From positions 1,533,154 to 1,597,153 of the forward strand of contig NC_079417.1 in NCBI RefSeq assembly GCF_026213295.1: DNA of 64,000 nt, written 5' to 3'. The position numbers and the translations under genes were made by a program. Origin of the DNA: Gadus chalcogrammus. Taxonomy: Eukaryota; Chordata; Actinopteri; Gadiformes; Gadidae. The notes under the pieces are model-generated. The model did no database searches, had not been told where the DNA came from, and saw only the letters and a list, made by a program, of their open reading frames with translations. Positions 53,101-62,652 of the stretch are shown here, in pieces (position 1 is the stretch's first letter; every line of letters begins with the position of its first letter).

Positions 53101-55105
53101 CAGAAACGCACATACAGACACACACAGAGGCAGCGACACAAACAGACACACACACACAGACAGGCAGGCAGAAACACACAGGCACACACACACACACACA
53201 GAAACACACACGCACACACAGGCAGTTAGAAACACACACACACACACACAGGCAGAAACGCACACACGCACACACAGACACACACACAGAGGCACCGTTA
53301 AGAAAGAAGATCCTTAGATTAATAGAAGCGTCTTGGTTCTAGTTTAGATTCAATGTTGAAGAGTCCAAAAACATAGAATAGTTTATATAGAGTAGAACGA
53401 AGTGCTTTGAATGAAGGAAAAGGCCAGGATGGAAGGAGGGGAATGAAAGCAGAGGGGTGAGGCGTGTGTGGGGGCGGACCTTGTTCAGGAGAGTCATGGT
53501 GTAGACCAGCAGCTCTGTGTCCACGCCGTCCTTCTCCTCCAGGACCTCCGTGGCGTTCCTCCACAGCTTGGTGCCTGCGGACGCACACCGTCAGTAGGCT
53601 AGGGGAGCCGCGCTAGGGGAGCTACGCTAGGGGAGCTGCGCTAGGTGAGCTGCGCTGGGTGAGCTGCCTCATAGAACCTGATGCAGCTATCCGCATTTCA
53701 GAGTGGACACTGATGCATTATAGATGAGATACAGCCACTGGCTGGCTCACACACACTGCTCTGCCTCCCAGGACGGGGCTGAGGCCTGGGCGTACCGCTC
53801 AGAGCTCCCTCCACCCCCTCCACCCCCTCCGATATCAACAATACGAATGGAAGGACCGTTTATTTACCTTTGAGCCGGTTGGTCAATTTATTTTTCCATA
53901 AGCGACTGAGTGTGATTGACTGGTTTATTTAAATTGCATGCCAGGGTAGGGCCGGGTGTAGGGGTACAGAGGGTAACCCCTCATTAGCAGGTAGGGGTAA
54001 GGGAGTCTGGGCAACATGTGTGACTCTCTGCAGGCGTTGGAGCTGTGACCCCTGACCCCTCACACTCAACACCCACTTTGGCTTTTAGAGGGAGGGTCCC
54101 AAACTCTGTTGTGCGTTGGATTGTAGTCTTGAGTTTGATGAACCTTATTACCTCGTTAGTACCGACAGCGTCCTGCCTCCTACCTCTCTTGGAGTCGACG
54201 GCGGCCACGGCCTTGATGAGCAGCGCGGCGTTGGTCTCCGTGTACTCCACGAACACCAGCAGCAGCTTCAGGGCCGTCTTCACCACCAGGCGGAACTGAG
54301 GCAGAGGACGGTGAGCGTGAGCGTACTCCCACACAGACACAACAAGCAGCTAATCCTCCACCGTGGAGGGGATCAATTAGACACAACTATTAAGGGGAGG
54401 GATTAGTACCATACCGAGTTAGGGTTAGGTGATGTATAAAATACTGAGTTAGGTTAGGTGATTTATCATATACTGGGTTAGGGTAAGGTGATTTATCATA
54501 TACTGGGTGATGTATTATATATTGGGTTAGGGTATGTTTCATATACTGGGTCAGGGTTAGGTGATGTATATGATAGTTAGGGTTAGATGATGTATTATAT
54601 CAAAGTGGGTAAGGGGTAGCATCTTGATACACTGGGACATCAAATTATACTCGATCCCGTCCTATGAAGGAGTTCCTGTCTGGACTACTCTGGACATAAG
54701 AGTCCTGAATAAAAGGAGAAATATGAAGGAAAGTTCAACTAAAAATAATAGAACATGTCTCGTTCGGATACAGTTCTAGAGCTAAGAGGAGACAGCTTCA
54801 GAGCCAGCCTTGTATTACCTGGGATTCAACAGACTAATTATCCCGTCTCTGCAGCGTTCTGAAGGGAGGAGGGTTTGAACTGAGGAGCATGCGCTCATGT
54901 CCTTGCGGTCCTCCTGCACATCCTCCCTCTGGCCACCAGAGGGCGAAGGAGCCGTGAGCACGGAGCGGCTGAAACTACTATAGGATGTCTCCTCCGTGAG
55001 TAACGGTTACCTTTGACCCGCTGAGGGTGTAGAGCCACTGGACCGTCTCGTTATGAGTGATGAGACCGTTCATCCCATCCACATACAGCATGATCTGACC
55101 CAGTG
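37313..55105 (-). CDS. fhod3: Formin FHOD3, 5' end off the right edge
   Basis: FHOD3 nucleates and bundles actin and maintains sarcomeres. Exons (minus): 55105-55011, 54295-54184, 53574-53480, 52954-52811, 52402-52140, 50930-50805, 48904-48785, 48469-48335, 47627-47577, 46710-46103, 45724-44960, 44551-43674, 43228-43070, 42362-42180, 41838-41719, 41492-41331, 40960-40770, 40344-40152, 38820-38640, 38145-37984, 37395-37313. The sum is 4826 nt (1607 residues), with every junction in phase. Order: armadillo region ([24 protein letters not shown]), coiled coil ([15 protein letters not shown]), low-complexity exons, FH1 prolines, FH2 ([12 protein letters not shown] to [14 protein letters not shown]), C-terminal DAD ([19 protein letters not shown]). 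FHOD3 rather than FHOD1 is indicated by [10 protein letters not shown] and DEIMDRIV. The DAD has R-R-x-S/T sites of the kind ROCK phosphorylates in this family. First exons are missing. Confidence 0.95.
37560..37980. repeat. About 20-bp minisatellite, aactcccctgattttggcct
   Basis: About 20 imperfect units run up to the donor of the fhod3 exon ending at 37984. Frames open on both strands here are artefacts. Confidence 0.9.
38340..38645. repeat. Minisatellite copying the fhod3 exon end and its 5' splice site
   Basis: In the minus strand the true junction is GCAGCACCAGAG|GTCAGCG at 38640. CTACAGCACCAGAGGTCAG recurs four times in the following intron, at about 38353, 38425, 38485 and 38562, within 60-80-base units that also carry GGTCGTAGGGTC. 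Confidence 0.85.
39219..39418. repeat. (CA)n microsatellite
   Basis: An interrupted AC tract, then an essentially pure block of about 40 AC units at 39339-39418, in an fhod3 intron. Two GTGTGTGTGATACACGCGT units precede it near 38980-39040. Confidence 0.97.
40985..41235 (-). mobile_element. Near full-length copy of a dispersed repeat family
   Basis: The reverse strand begins TTACATTTAGTTTTGGGC, includes ATCCAAAGCGACTTGCAATA and GGATGTTCAAGAAACCAAGT, and ends near CTAAGTGCCAGGACGTACAA. It matches the copy at 44640-44840 and fragments elsewhere in the window. No ORF, so probably a non-autonomous DNA element. Confidence 0.6.
42015..42145. repeat. Telomere-like degenerate repeat, ggtgagggttagg
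   Basis: A short array of GTTTAGGGTGAGGGTGAGG units within an fhod3 intron, 35 bases from the exon ending at 42180. Confidence 0.85.
42405..42560 (+). mobile_element. tRNA-derived SINE fragment
   Basis: GGAGGTAGAGCGGGTAGGTTGCTAGTTTGATCC has A-box-like and B-box-like stretches. It is followed by a body typical of fish SINEs: GTGGCCCTGATCAAGGCACC, AACTGCTCC, GGCTGTCGC, CGCCGTCGGTGTGTGAGTG. The 3' tail is lost. It sits in an fhod3 intron, antisense to the gene. Confidence 0.7.
42645..42915. mobile_element. Possible TTAA-type miniature element
   Basis: It begins ATTAAAGGTGCTGTAGGTAT, a start commonly seen in fish miniature elements, and has no ORF. The right end is not clear, so the limits are approximate. 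Confidence 0.35.
43674..44551 (-). CDS. fhod3: fhod3 FH1 exon and start of FH2
   Basis: It begins [17 protein letters not shown] and [11 protein letters not shown], contains [18 protein letters not shown] and [20 protein letters not shown] (FHOD3 hallmarks), two polyproline runs that would bind profilin, and then [15 protein letters not shown] where FH2 begins. It ends [11 protein letters not shown]. 878 nt, phase 1 in, phase 0 out. Confidence 0.94.
44640..44840 (+). mobile_element. Dispersed repeat family, plus-strand copy
   Basis: It starts TTTACATTTAGGGCGTTTAG, then CAGACGCTTTTATCCAAAGC, CAACAATATGTCGCCGTCGG, GTTCATAGAACCAAGTGCCA and ends near ACAGAGATAGCTAGGATAAC. The same blocks occur in reverse at 40985-41235. 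Confidence 0.65.
44960..45724 (-). CDS. fhod3: fhod3 Glu-rich exon
   Basis: 765 nt coding repeats of TEVQ (five), a Glu run, then KVEEEKE (three) and KEEKEE units, ending in [20 protein letters not shown] and [17 protein letters not shown]. The last two phrases are strongly conserved in FHOD3, which anchors the frame. The Glu-rich part is greatly expanded relative to mammals, and likely helical. Confidence 0.9.
46103..46710 (-). CDS. fhod3: fhod3 exon built from an in-frame minisatellite (SPSPV repeats)
   Basis: After [17 protein letters not shown] the exon is a tandem array coding [29 protein letters not shown] and [14 protein letters not shown] units. It ends VTSSCCPS and splices in phase (G|CG) to the exon at 45724. 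Its length, 608 nt, is what the flanking phases require. On the plus strand it reads as GGTGAGGGGGAGACGACA repeats. Confidence 0.8.
47770..47945. repeat. Repeat of taaccctcaccccttcatatc
   Basis: About eight imperfect units in an fhod3 intron. Confidence 0.85.
50805..50930 (-). CDS. fhod3: fhod3 acidic exon, probably a cassette
   Basis: 126 nt (phase 2 in and out) coding a run of about 24 Glu/Asp residues followed by [18 protein letters not shown]. The exon can be skipped without changing frame because 52140 and 48904 also join in phase. Acceptor is cccag, donor gtactc (weaker). Codons are GAG/GAA/GAT repeats, so the length is likely variable. Confidence 0.75.
51130..51345. repeat. Degenerate aaccctgacctat repeat
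   Basis: TAACCCTGACCTATTTGACC-type units, telomere-like in composition, in an fhod3 intron. Confidence 0.75.
52405..52800. repeat. About 27-bp minisatellite, gttgatacatgttatgttctgtacag
   Basis: About 14 units fill the entire intron between the fhod3 exons at 52402 and 52811. Confidence 0.93.
52965..53295. repeat. AC-rich repeat with aggcagaaacacacac units
   Basis: Interrupted CA tracts with AGGCAGAAAC spacers, starting about 10 bases from the acceptor of the fhod3 exon at 52954. All open frames here are artefacts. Confidence 0.93.
54405..54612. repeat. Repeat of gggttaggtgatgtatcatatactg
   Basis: About eight imperfect units in an fhod3 intron. Confidence 0.85.
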
Positions 55106-55108
55106 CTG

Positions 55109-55338
<230 letters not shown>

Positions 55339-55636
55339 TTGTTGATGCATCATATACTGGGGTTAGGTGATGCATCAGACCAGCGCCAACAACGTTGTAA
55401 GTGATTCAATGTTTAAAATAAAGGGAGTCCTTTAAATGTTGAACTATTGAATCACTTCCTTTATTTAAACCTTTTGTTTAAAATAGCTGCAACTTATTTC
55501 CACACTGCCGGGAAATAAATGAGCCATGAAACTGGAACATGAAAGCGTCAGAATTAGTGATCATAATCATTAAATCATTGCTCGGTTTGCACGGGCGGTT
55601 ATTGAACATCTGACTAACCCTTACACTGACCTGGGC

Positions 55637-55699
<63 letters not shown>

Positions 55700-55725
55700 G
55701 CGTGTGCGCGTGTGTGTGTGTGTGT
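55637..55725. repeat. (GT)n microsatellite
   Basis: About 44 GT units with a few GCGTGT interruptions. Confidence 0.97.
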
Positions 55726-56149
55726 TTTTGTTACTGTTCTCGGACAAATAGCCGAGTAGTTTCTGGGAAGAAAGGTTTGTTAGATTAGTGTGATTATAAA
55801 CAGGGTACCCACAACTTCAAACACAGCTGTAAACCCAAACCAAGCAAACTCCAAAGGAAACCTCCCTTGGTATCATTGCTTGCATATTTAATAAAGAGAT
55901 TGCTGCCAAACAATTACCCCGCTTCAGATTAAAATGCGCCATTTATGGCAGAGAACCACAGATAGAGTCCCAGCCAAACAACTTCAAGATAAGATGTGGA
56001 TCCGTTAACCCTTAACCCTAACCCTAACCCCTTACCTAACCCCTTTCCTAGACCGATTATCCAAACCCCAATACCTAAAACCTTCTACCCAACCCCTTAA
56101 ACCAAAGTAAAGAAGATGATTATGAGAATGGAGGTCCGAACATCATGAA

Positions 56150-56640
56150 CAGAGGAATAACCACCATGAACAGAGGGCTAACTACCATGAACAGAGTGCT
56201 AACTACCATAAACAGAGCGCTAACTACCATGAACAGAGGGCTAACTACCATGAACAGAGGGCTAACCACCATGAACAGATGGTTAACTACCATGAACAGA
56301 GGATAACCACCAGGAACAGAGGGCTAACTACCATGAACAGAGAGCTAACTACCATGAACAGAGGGCTAACTACCATGAACAGAGGGCTAACCACCATGAA
56401 CAGAGGGCTAATCACCATGAACAGAGAGCTAACTACCATGAACAGAGGGCTAACTACCATGAACAGAGGGCTAACCACCATGAACAGAATGCTAACCACC
56501 ATGAACAGAGGGCTAATCACCATGAACAGAATGCTAACCACCATGAATAGAGGGCTAATCACCATGAACAGAGGGCTAACCACCATGAATAGAGGGCTAA
56601 TCAGCATGAACAGAGGGCTAACGACCACGCAGGAAGTGGT
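56150..56640. repeat. 21-bp minisatellite, accatgaacagagggctaact
   Basis: About 23 copies. Because the unit is a multiple of three it gives an open frame (MNRGLTT repeats), which I do not regard as a gene. Confidence 0.95.
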
Positions 56641-56949
56641 ACCAAGAGCAGTAAAACCCTACTGTATGCTTGTTATTTACATAACTATGTTTGTAAAGTA
56701 CAATACCGCAACATTAACCAAAACCGTTAAATACCATCACATAGTTTTTCAACTGAGACAGAAGGATCTGAGGAAATGCGATTGCAGCTTGACAAAGTGA
56801 GTTAAATACTAATGACTATGATTATCATTATGATATTGTTATTGCTGGGTAAGTAGATCCTCTGATGTTCTGAACATAGACCCATAGCATCTGCAGCTCG
56901 TAACTGGAGTGAACCCCAACGTCCTTCCAGAGGTTGGCGAGGTTTAGCG

Positions 56950-56950
<1 letters not shown>

Positions 56951-56981
<31 letters not shown>
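56951..56981. repeat. 31-base G homopolymer
   Basis: Uninterrupted G31 on the plus strand, C31 on the fhod3 strand. Confidence 0.97.
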
Positions 56982-56982
<1 letters not shown>

Positions 56983-57480
56983 GGGGAGGTGGTGGGATTG
57001 GGTTCAGATGGGCTCTGCTTATGGGGAGAAGGGGTACAGGGGTACGGGGGGAAGGCTGTGATTGGGTCCGTAGGAGGGGGAGGGTCTGAGGAAACGAGAC
57101 AAAGAAAGGACCGACCCCACTGCGTGGATGTTGGTTCTGCTGCTTTTCATTCGGTTCTACTCTGTTCCTTTCCTGCTCGGGTTGTTCTGGCATTTTGTTC
57201 TACATTCATGGTATGTTTGGTTTTTGGCAGTAGGTTTAAAATTAATTGAGGATGGCTTTATGCATCACATTTATATCCCAAAAATAATAATCAAACTGAG
57301 TTTATCAGGAAGATTATGCAATGAGGGCCTAATCCCAGTTTGGGTGAATGGTTTGCCTGTGTTGTGAATATCAGAATGATACATGAGCCCAGACTTTGGA
57401 CTGAACAGTGTTATGAATGAATTGATAGACAGATGAAGAGAGAGATGAACATACAGAGAGCTGGAGAAGTCAGAGCGACA

Positions 57481-59178
57481 AGAAGGAGGCTGTAGATAGG
57501 AGGCTGTAGATAGGAGGCTGTAGATGGGAGGCTGTAGATAGGAGGCTGTAGATAGGAGGCTGTAGATAGGAGGCTGTAGATAGGAGGCTGTAGATAGGAG
57601 GCTGTAGATGGGAGGCTGTAGATAGGAGGCTGTAGATAGGAGGCTGTAGATAGGAGGCTGTAGATAGGAGGCTGTAGATAGGAGGCTGTAGATAGGAGGC
57701 TGTAGATAGGAGGCTGTAGATAGGAGGCTGTAGATGGGAGGCTGTAGATGGGAGGCTGTAGATAGGAGGCTGTAGATAGGAGGCTGTAGATAGGAGGCTG
57801 TATACAGGAGGCTGTATACAGGAGGCTGTAGATAGGAGGCTGTAGATAGGAGGCTGTAGATAGGAGGCTGTAGATAGGAGGCTGTATACAGGAGGCTGTA
57901 GATAGGAGGCTGTAGATAGGAGGCTGTAGATAGGAGGCTGTAGATAGGAGGCTATAGATAGGAGGCTGTAGATAGGAGGCTGTAGATAGGAGGCTGTAGA
58001 TAGGAGGATGTAGATAGGAGGCTGTATACAGGAGGCTGTAGATAGGAGGCTGTAGATAGGAGGCTGTATACAGGAGGCTGTATACAGGAGGCTGTAGATA
58101 GGAGGCTGTAGATAGGAGGCTGTAGATAGGAGGCTGTATACAGGAGGCTGTAGATAGGAGGCTGTAGATAGGAGGCTGTATACAGGAGGCTGTAGACAGG
58201 AGGCTGTAGACAGGAGGCTGTAGACAGGAGGCTGTAGATAGGAGGCTGTAGATAGGAGGCTGTATACAGGAGGCTGTAGATAGGAGGCTGTAGATAGGAG
58301 GCTGTATACAGGAGGCTGTAGATAGGAGGCTGTAGATAGGAGGCTGTAGATAGGAGGCTGTAGATAGGAGGCTGTAGATAGGAGGCTGTAGATAGGAGGC
58401 TGTAGATAGGAGGCTGTAGATAGGAGGCTGTAGATAGGAGGCTGTAGATGGGAGGCTGTAGATGGGAGGCTGTAGATGGGAGGCTGTAGATAGGAGGCTG
58501 TAGATAGGAGGCTGTAGATAGGAGGCTGTATACAGGAGGCTGTATACAGGAGGCTGTAGATAGGAGGCTGTAGATAGGAGGCTGTAGATAGGAGGCTGTA
58601 GATAGGAGGCTGTATACAGGAGGCTGTAGATAGGAGGCTGTAGATAGGAGGCTGTAGATAGGAGGCTGTAGATAGGAGGCTATAGATAGGAGGCTGTAGA
58701 TAGGAGGCTGTAGATAGGAGGCTGTAGATAGGAGGCTGTAGATAGGAGGATGTAGATAGGAGGCTGTATACAGGAGGCTGTAGATAGGAGGCTGTAGATA
58801 GGAGGCTGTATACAGGAGGCTGTATACAGGAGGCTGTAGATAGGAGGCTGTAGATAGGAGGCTGTAGATAGGAGGCTGTATACAGGAGGCTGTAGATAGG
58901 AGGCTGTAGATAGGAGGCTGTAGACAGGAGGCTGTAGACAGGAGGCTGTATACAGGAGGCTGTAGACAGGAGGCTGTAGATAGGAGGCTGTAGATAGGAG
59001 GCTGTATACAGGAGGCTGTATACAGGAGGCTGTAGATAGGAGGCTGTAGATAGGAGGCTGTATACAGGAGGCTGTAGATAGGAGGCTGTAGATAGGAGGC
59101 TGTAGATAGGAGGCTGTAGATAGGAGGCTGTAGATAGGAGGCTGTAGATAGGAGGCTGTATACAGGAGGCTGTAGATA
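57481..59178. repeat. 14-bp VNTR, ggaggctgtagata, about 120 copies
   Basis: A 1.7-kb array of 14-base units in four main variants (TAGATA, TATACA, TAGACA, TAGATG) arranged in recurring blocks, suggesting higher-order duplication. Minus-strand open frames of up to 616 codons (QPPIYSLLSTAS repeats) are artefacts of a repeat with no stop in some frames. Confidence 0.97.
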
Positions 59179-59635
59179 GTTTGTAGATGGTCTGTTGCGT
59201 AACCTCCCAGCCTCTGCAGCAGGCCGTCTGCTCCCAGCCTTCGCCGAGGGCTTTAATCTGAGTCTTGGTGAGCTTTGAATCCCAATGTTTGCTCTGTGAA
59301 CAGGATCTAAAGACACACAAACGAACCGAACCAATCAGGATCTAAAGACACACAAACGAACCGAACCAATCAGCGGGCTCTTGTTGTGCTCCGCGGACGA
59401 TTCAGACGGCGATAACACCATCGAACCCGACCCTCCCCCCCCCAGCGCAGGTGGAGCTGGCCCCGGCACAATGTAAATGTTTCTCCAGACGACGGGCCGC
59501 GCTAAGGGTCCCCCCCCCCCCCCCCCCCCCCCTACAGACAGCCAGACAACACAAGACGCAGTGTTTCCAGGGCGGGCTGCCAGCGCCGAGCTCTGGGCTC
59601 CTCTCCGCCAGGCTCAGGCCTGGAGGCCAGGGGGC
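59179..59635. other. Unassigned stretch in the large fhod3 intron
   Basis: It has a perfect direct repeat (ATCTAAAGACACACAAACGA and following bases, near 59306 and 59339) and a 23-base C-run at 59510-59532. No gene seen. Confidence 0.5.
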
Positions 59636-59775
59636 TGACTCCCCCCGTCCTGACTCCCCCCCTCATGACTCCCCCCCTCATGACTCCCCCCGTCATGACT
59701 CCCCCCGTCCTGACTCCCCCCCGTGATGACTCCCCCCGTCCTGACTCCCCCCGTCCTGACTCCCCCCTTCCTGAC
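59636..59775. repeat. Tandem tgactccccccgtcc repeat
   Basis: About nine copies of TGACTCCCCCC(G/C)TC(C/A). Confidence 0.92.
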
Positions 59776-59884
59776 TCCCCGACGGAGGGGACCCGTCCTG
59801 ACTCCCTGACGGACAGGACCCGTCGCAGGCCGCTGAGCCACTGACACAACATGTGCTCATCTAGCAGACGCGTCACGCAGACAC

Positions 59885-60148
59885 CGAGCGGTTAACAGCA
59901 GAGCGGACCTCTGGAGAACCGGCTCCACCGAGCGGTTAACAGCAGAGCGGACCTCTGGAGAACCGGCTCCACCGAGCGGTAAACAGCAGAGCGGACCTCT
60001 GGAGAACCGGCTCCACCGAGCGGTTAACAGCAGAGCGGACCTCTGGAGAACCGGCTCCACCGAGCGGTTAACAGCAGAGCGGACCTCTGGAGAACCGGCT
60101 CCACCGAGCGGTTAACAGCAGAGCGGACCTCTGGAGAACCGGCTCCAC
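59885..60148. repeat. 44-bp minisatellite, six near-identical copies
   Basis: Unit starts CGAGCGGTTAACAGCAGAGC and ends GAGAACCGGCTCCAC. Copies differ at one base (TTAACA/TAAACA), so the array is recent. Confidence 0.97.
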
Positions 60149-60199
60149 GCAGACTCAGTGTCTGCCTCAGGTGATACACTGGACCCTACACTGGACCCT

Positions 60200-60865
60200 T
60201 CTCTGGTTCTATGACGGTTCTCTATGTGGTTCTGTGTGTGTGTGGCTCTGTTTAGTTCACTGGGTGGTTCTCTTTGTGGTTCTGTTCGGTGTGTGGTTCT
60301 ATGTGTGTGGTTCTCTGTGCGGTTCTGTGTGGGGTTCTGTTCTGTGTGCGGTTCTCTCTGTGTGGTTCTATGTGTGTGGTTCTGTGTGGCTCTGCGCGGC
60401 TCTCTCTACTGTTCTGTGTGGTTCTATGTGTGCGATTCTCTCTGTGTGGTTCTCTGTGTGGTTCTCTGTGTGGTCCTCTCTATGTGGTTCTGTTCTCTGT
60501 GTGGTTCTGTTCTGTGTGGTTCTGTTCTCTGTGGTTCTGTTCTGTGTGTGGTTCTGTTCTCTGCGTGGTTCTGTTCTCTGTGTGGTTCTGTTCTCTGTGT
60601 GGTTCTGTTCTCTGTGTGGTTCTGTTCTCTGTGTGGTTCTGTTCTGTGTGTGGTTCTGTTCTCTGTGTGGTTCTCTGTGTGGTTCTGTTCTCTGTGTGGT
60701 TCTGTTCTCTGTGTGGTTCTGTTCTCTTTGTGGTTCTGTTCTCTGCGTGGTTCTGTTCTCTGTGTGGTTCTGTTCTCTGTGTGGTTCTGTTCTCTGTGTG
60801 GTTTTGTTCTGTGTGTGGTTCTGTTCTGTGTGTGGTTCTGTTGTGTGTGTGGTTCTCTGTGCGGT
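60200..60865. repeat. gtggttctgttctctgt repeat
   Basis: About 40 imperfect units of 14-18 bases, merging into the next array. Confidence 0.93.
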
Positions 60866-61738
60866 CCTCTAGGTGGTTCTCCGTGCGGTCCTCTAGGTGG
60901 TTCTCTGTGCGGTCCTCTAGGTGGTTCTCCGTGCGGTCCTCTAGGTGGTTCTCCGTGCGGTCCTCTGGGTGGTTCTCTGTGCGGTCCTCTAGGTGGTTCT
61001 CTGTGCGGTCCTCTGGGTGGTTCTCCGTGCGGTCCTCTAGGTCGTTTCTCCTTGCGGTCCTCTAGGTGGTTCTCCGTGCGGTCCTCTGGGTGGTTCTCCG
61101 GGCGGTCCTCTGGGTGGTTCTCCGGGCGGTCCTCTGGGTGGTTCTCCGTGCGGTCCTCTGGGTGGTTCTCTGTGCGGTCCTCTAGGCGGTTCTCTGTGCG
61201 GTCCTCTAGGTGGTTCTCCGGGCGGTCCTCTAGGTGGTTCTCTGTGCGGTCCTCTAGGCGGTTCTCTGTGCGGTCCTCTAGGTGGTTCTCCGTGCGGTCC
61301 TCTAGGTGGTTCTCTGTGCGGTCCTCTAGGCGGTTCTCTGTGCGGTCCTCTAGGTGGTTCCCCGTGCGGTCCTCTAGGCGGTTCTCTGTGCGGTCCTCTA
61401 GGTGGTTCTCCGTGCGGTCCTCTGGGTGGTTCTCCGTGCGGTCCTCTAGGTGGTTCTCCGTGCGGTCCTCTAGGTGGTTCTGTGTGCGGTCCTCTAGGTG
61501 GTTCTCCGTGCGGTCCTCTAGGTGGTTCTCCGTGCGGTCCTCTAGGTGGTTCTCTGTGCGGTCCTCTAGGTGGTTCTCCGTGCGGTCCTCTGGGTGGTTC
61601 TCCGTGCGGTCCTCTGGGTGGTTCTCTGTGCGGTCCTCTAGGTGGTTCTCCGTGCGGTCCTCTAGGCGGTTCTCTGTGCGGTCCTCTAGGCGGTTCTCCG
61701 TGCGGTCCTCTAGGCGGTTCTCCGTGCGGTCCTCACTG
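60866..61738. repeat. 24-bp VNTR, gtgcggtcctctaggtggttctcc
   Basis: About 36 copies with a few variable bases (TAGG/TGGG, TGG/CGG, TCTC/TCCG). Plus- and minus-strand open frames of over 500 codons across it are artefacts of a unit length divisible by three. Confidence 0.96.
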
Positions 61739-62345
61739 TGTGCGTGCGTGGCCCTTGACGCGGCGGTAGCGGCCGGGCTGAGGGGAACCAGATGCTCCGG
61801 TTCCTCGGGGTCCGCTTCAAACGGGTGATAAAGCCTTCCTGAGGGCCAGAGACCCCGGGGCCCCCAGCCGCCGGGCCCCCCAGCCAGGTGTCGGGAGGAC
61901 CCCGTCCCCGGGAGGAGAGGAGCGATAAAGAGGAGAGTTGTGGGGAGAGGAGGACAGGGAGGAGGTGCTGACAGAGGCCGTGAGGAGGAGGAGTACCGCC
62001 CGCCGCCCGCCGCCCGCCGTGACGCCTGCTCCCTTTTAGGTAGTCGGCTCCGGGGTCGGGGTCGGGGTCGGACTCCGGGCCGCGCTGCCTGTGCGCCTGT
62101 TGCTTTCGTTAACCCCCTCCTCACCTCCTCTGCTCCTGAAAGGGTTTTTACTGCCGAAGGAAAAAGCAACTGTTTCTCTGCAGACTCACCGGCCGCATTC
62201 CAACTGTTTCTCTGCAGCGTCGCGGGCTGCATTCCAACTCTCGCTCGGCGCTGCTGGCCTTGAGTTGAAGCGCCAGACTCTGATTTACGAAATCAGAGCT
62301 AATATGTGCTTGGCTGTTCGTCCTGTCTGCCCTAAGTATCCCAAA
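61739..62345. other. GC-rich unassigned sequence
   Basis: It is CpG-rich with CCCGCCGCCCGCCGCCCGCC and GGGTCGGGGTCGGGGTCGG runs. It could be regulatory for fhod3, but no exon or splice pair is convincing. A duplicated phrase, CATTCCAACTGTTTCTCTGCAG-like, lies at 62170-62235. Confidence 0.35.
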
Positions 62346-62461
62346 TGAGAGAGAGAGAGAGAGGGAGGGAGGGAGAGAGAGAGAGAGAGAGAGGGAGGGA
62401 GGGAGGGAGATAGAGAGAGAGAGAGGGAAGGAGAGGGAGGGAGGGAGGGAGAGAGAGAGGA

Positions 62462-62551
<90 letters not shown>

Positions 62552-62572
62552 AAAGAGAGAGAGAGAGAGAGA

Positions 62573-62651
<79 letters not shown>

Positions 62652-62652
62652 C
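62346..62652. repeat. (GA)n microsatellite
   Basis: About 300 bases of GA with GGGA and AAGAG interruptions. Confidence 0.97.

Noticed and set aside
56828..57193. 121-codon minus-strand open frame with LWKDVGVHSSYELQMLWV
   Set aside because: It runs through a polyproline stretch made by the G31 homopolymer, does not match the missing fhod3 N-terminal exons, and has no matching splice sites that I can find.
59885..60148. CRISPR-like regular repeat
   Set aside because: The 44-base units are directly adjacent with no spacers, and the window is eukaryotic.
57470..61828. Open frames of 460-616 codons on both strands
   Set aside because: They consist only of translated 14-bp and 24-bp tandem units, with no non-repeat domain, and occur in several frames at once.
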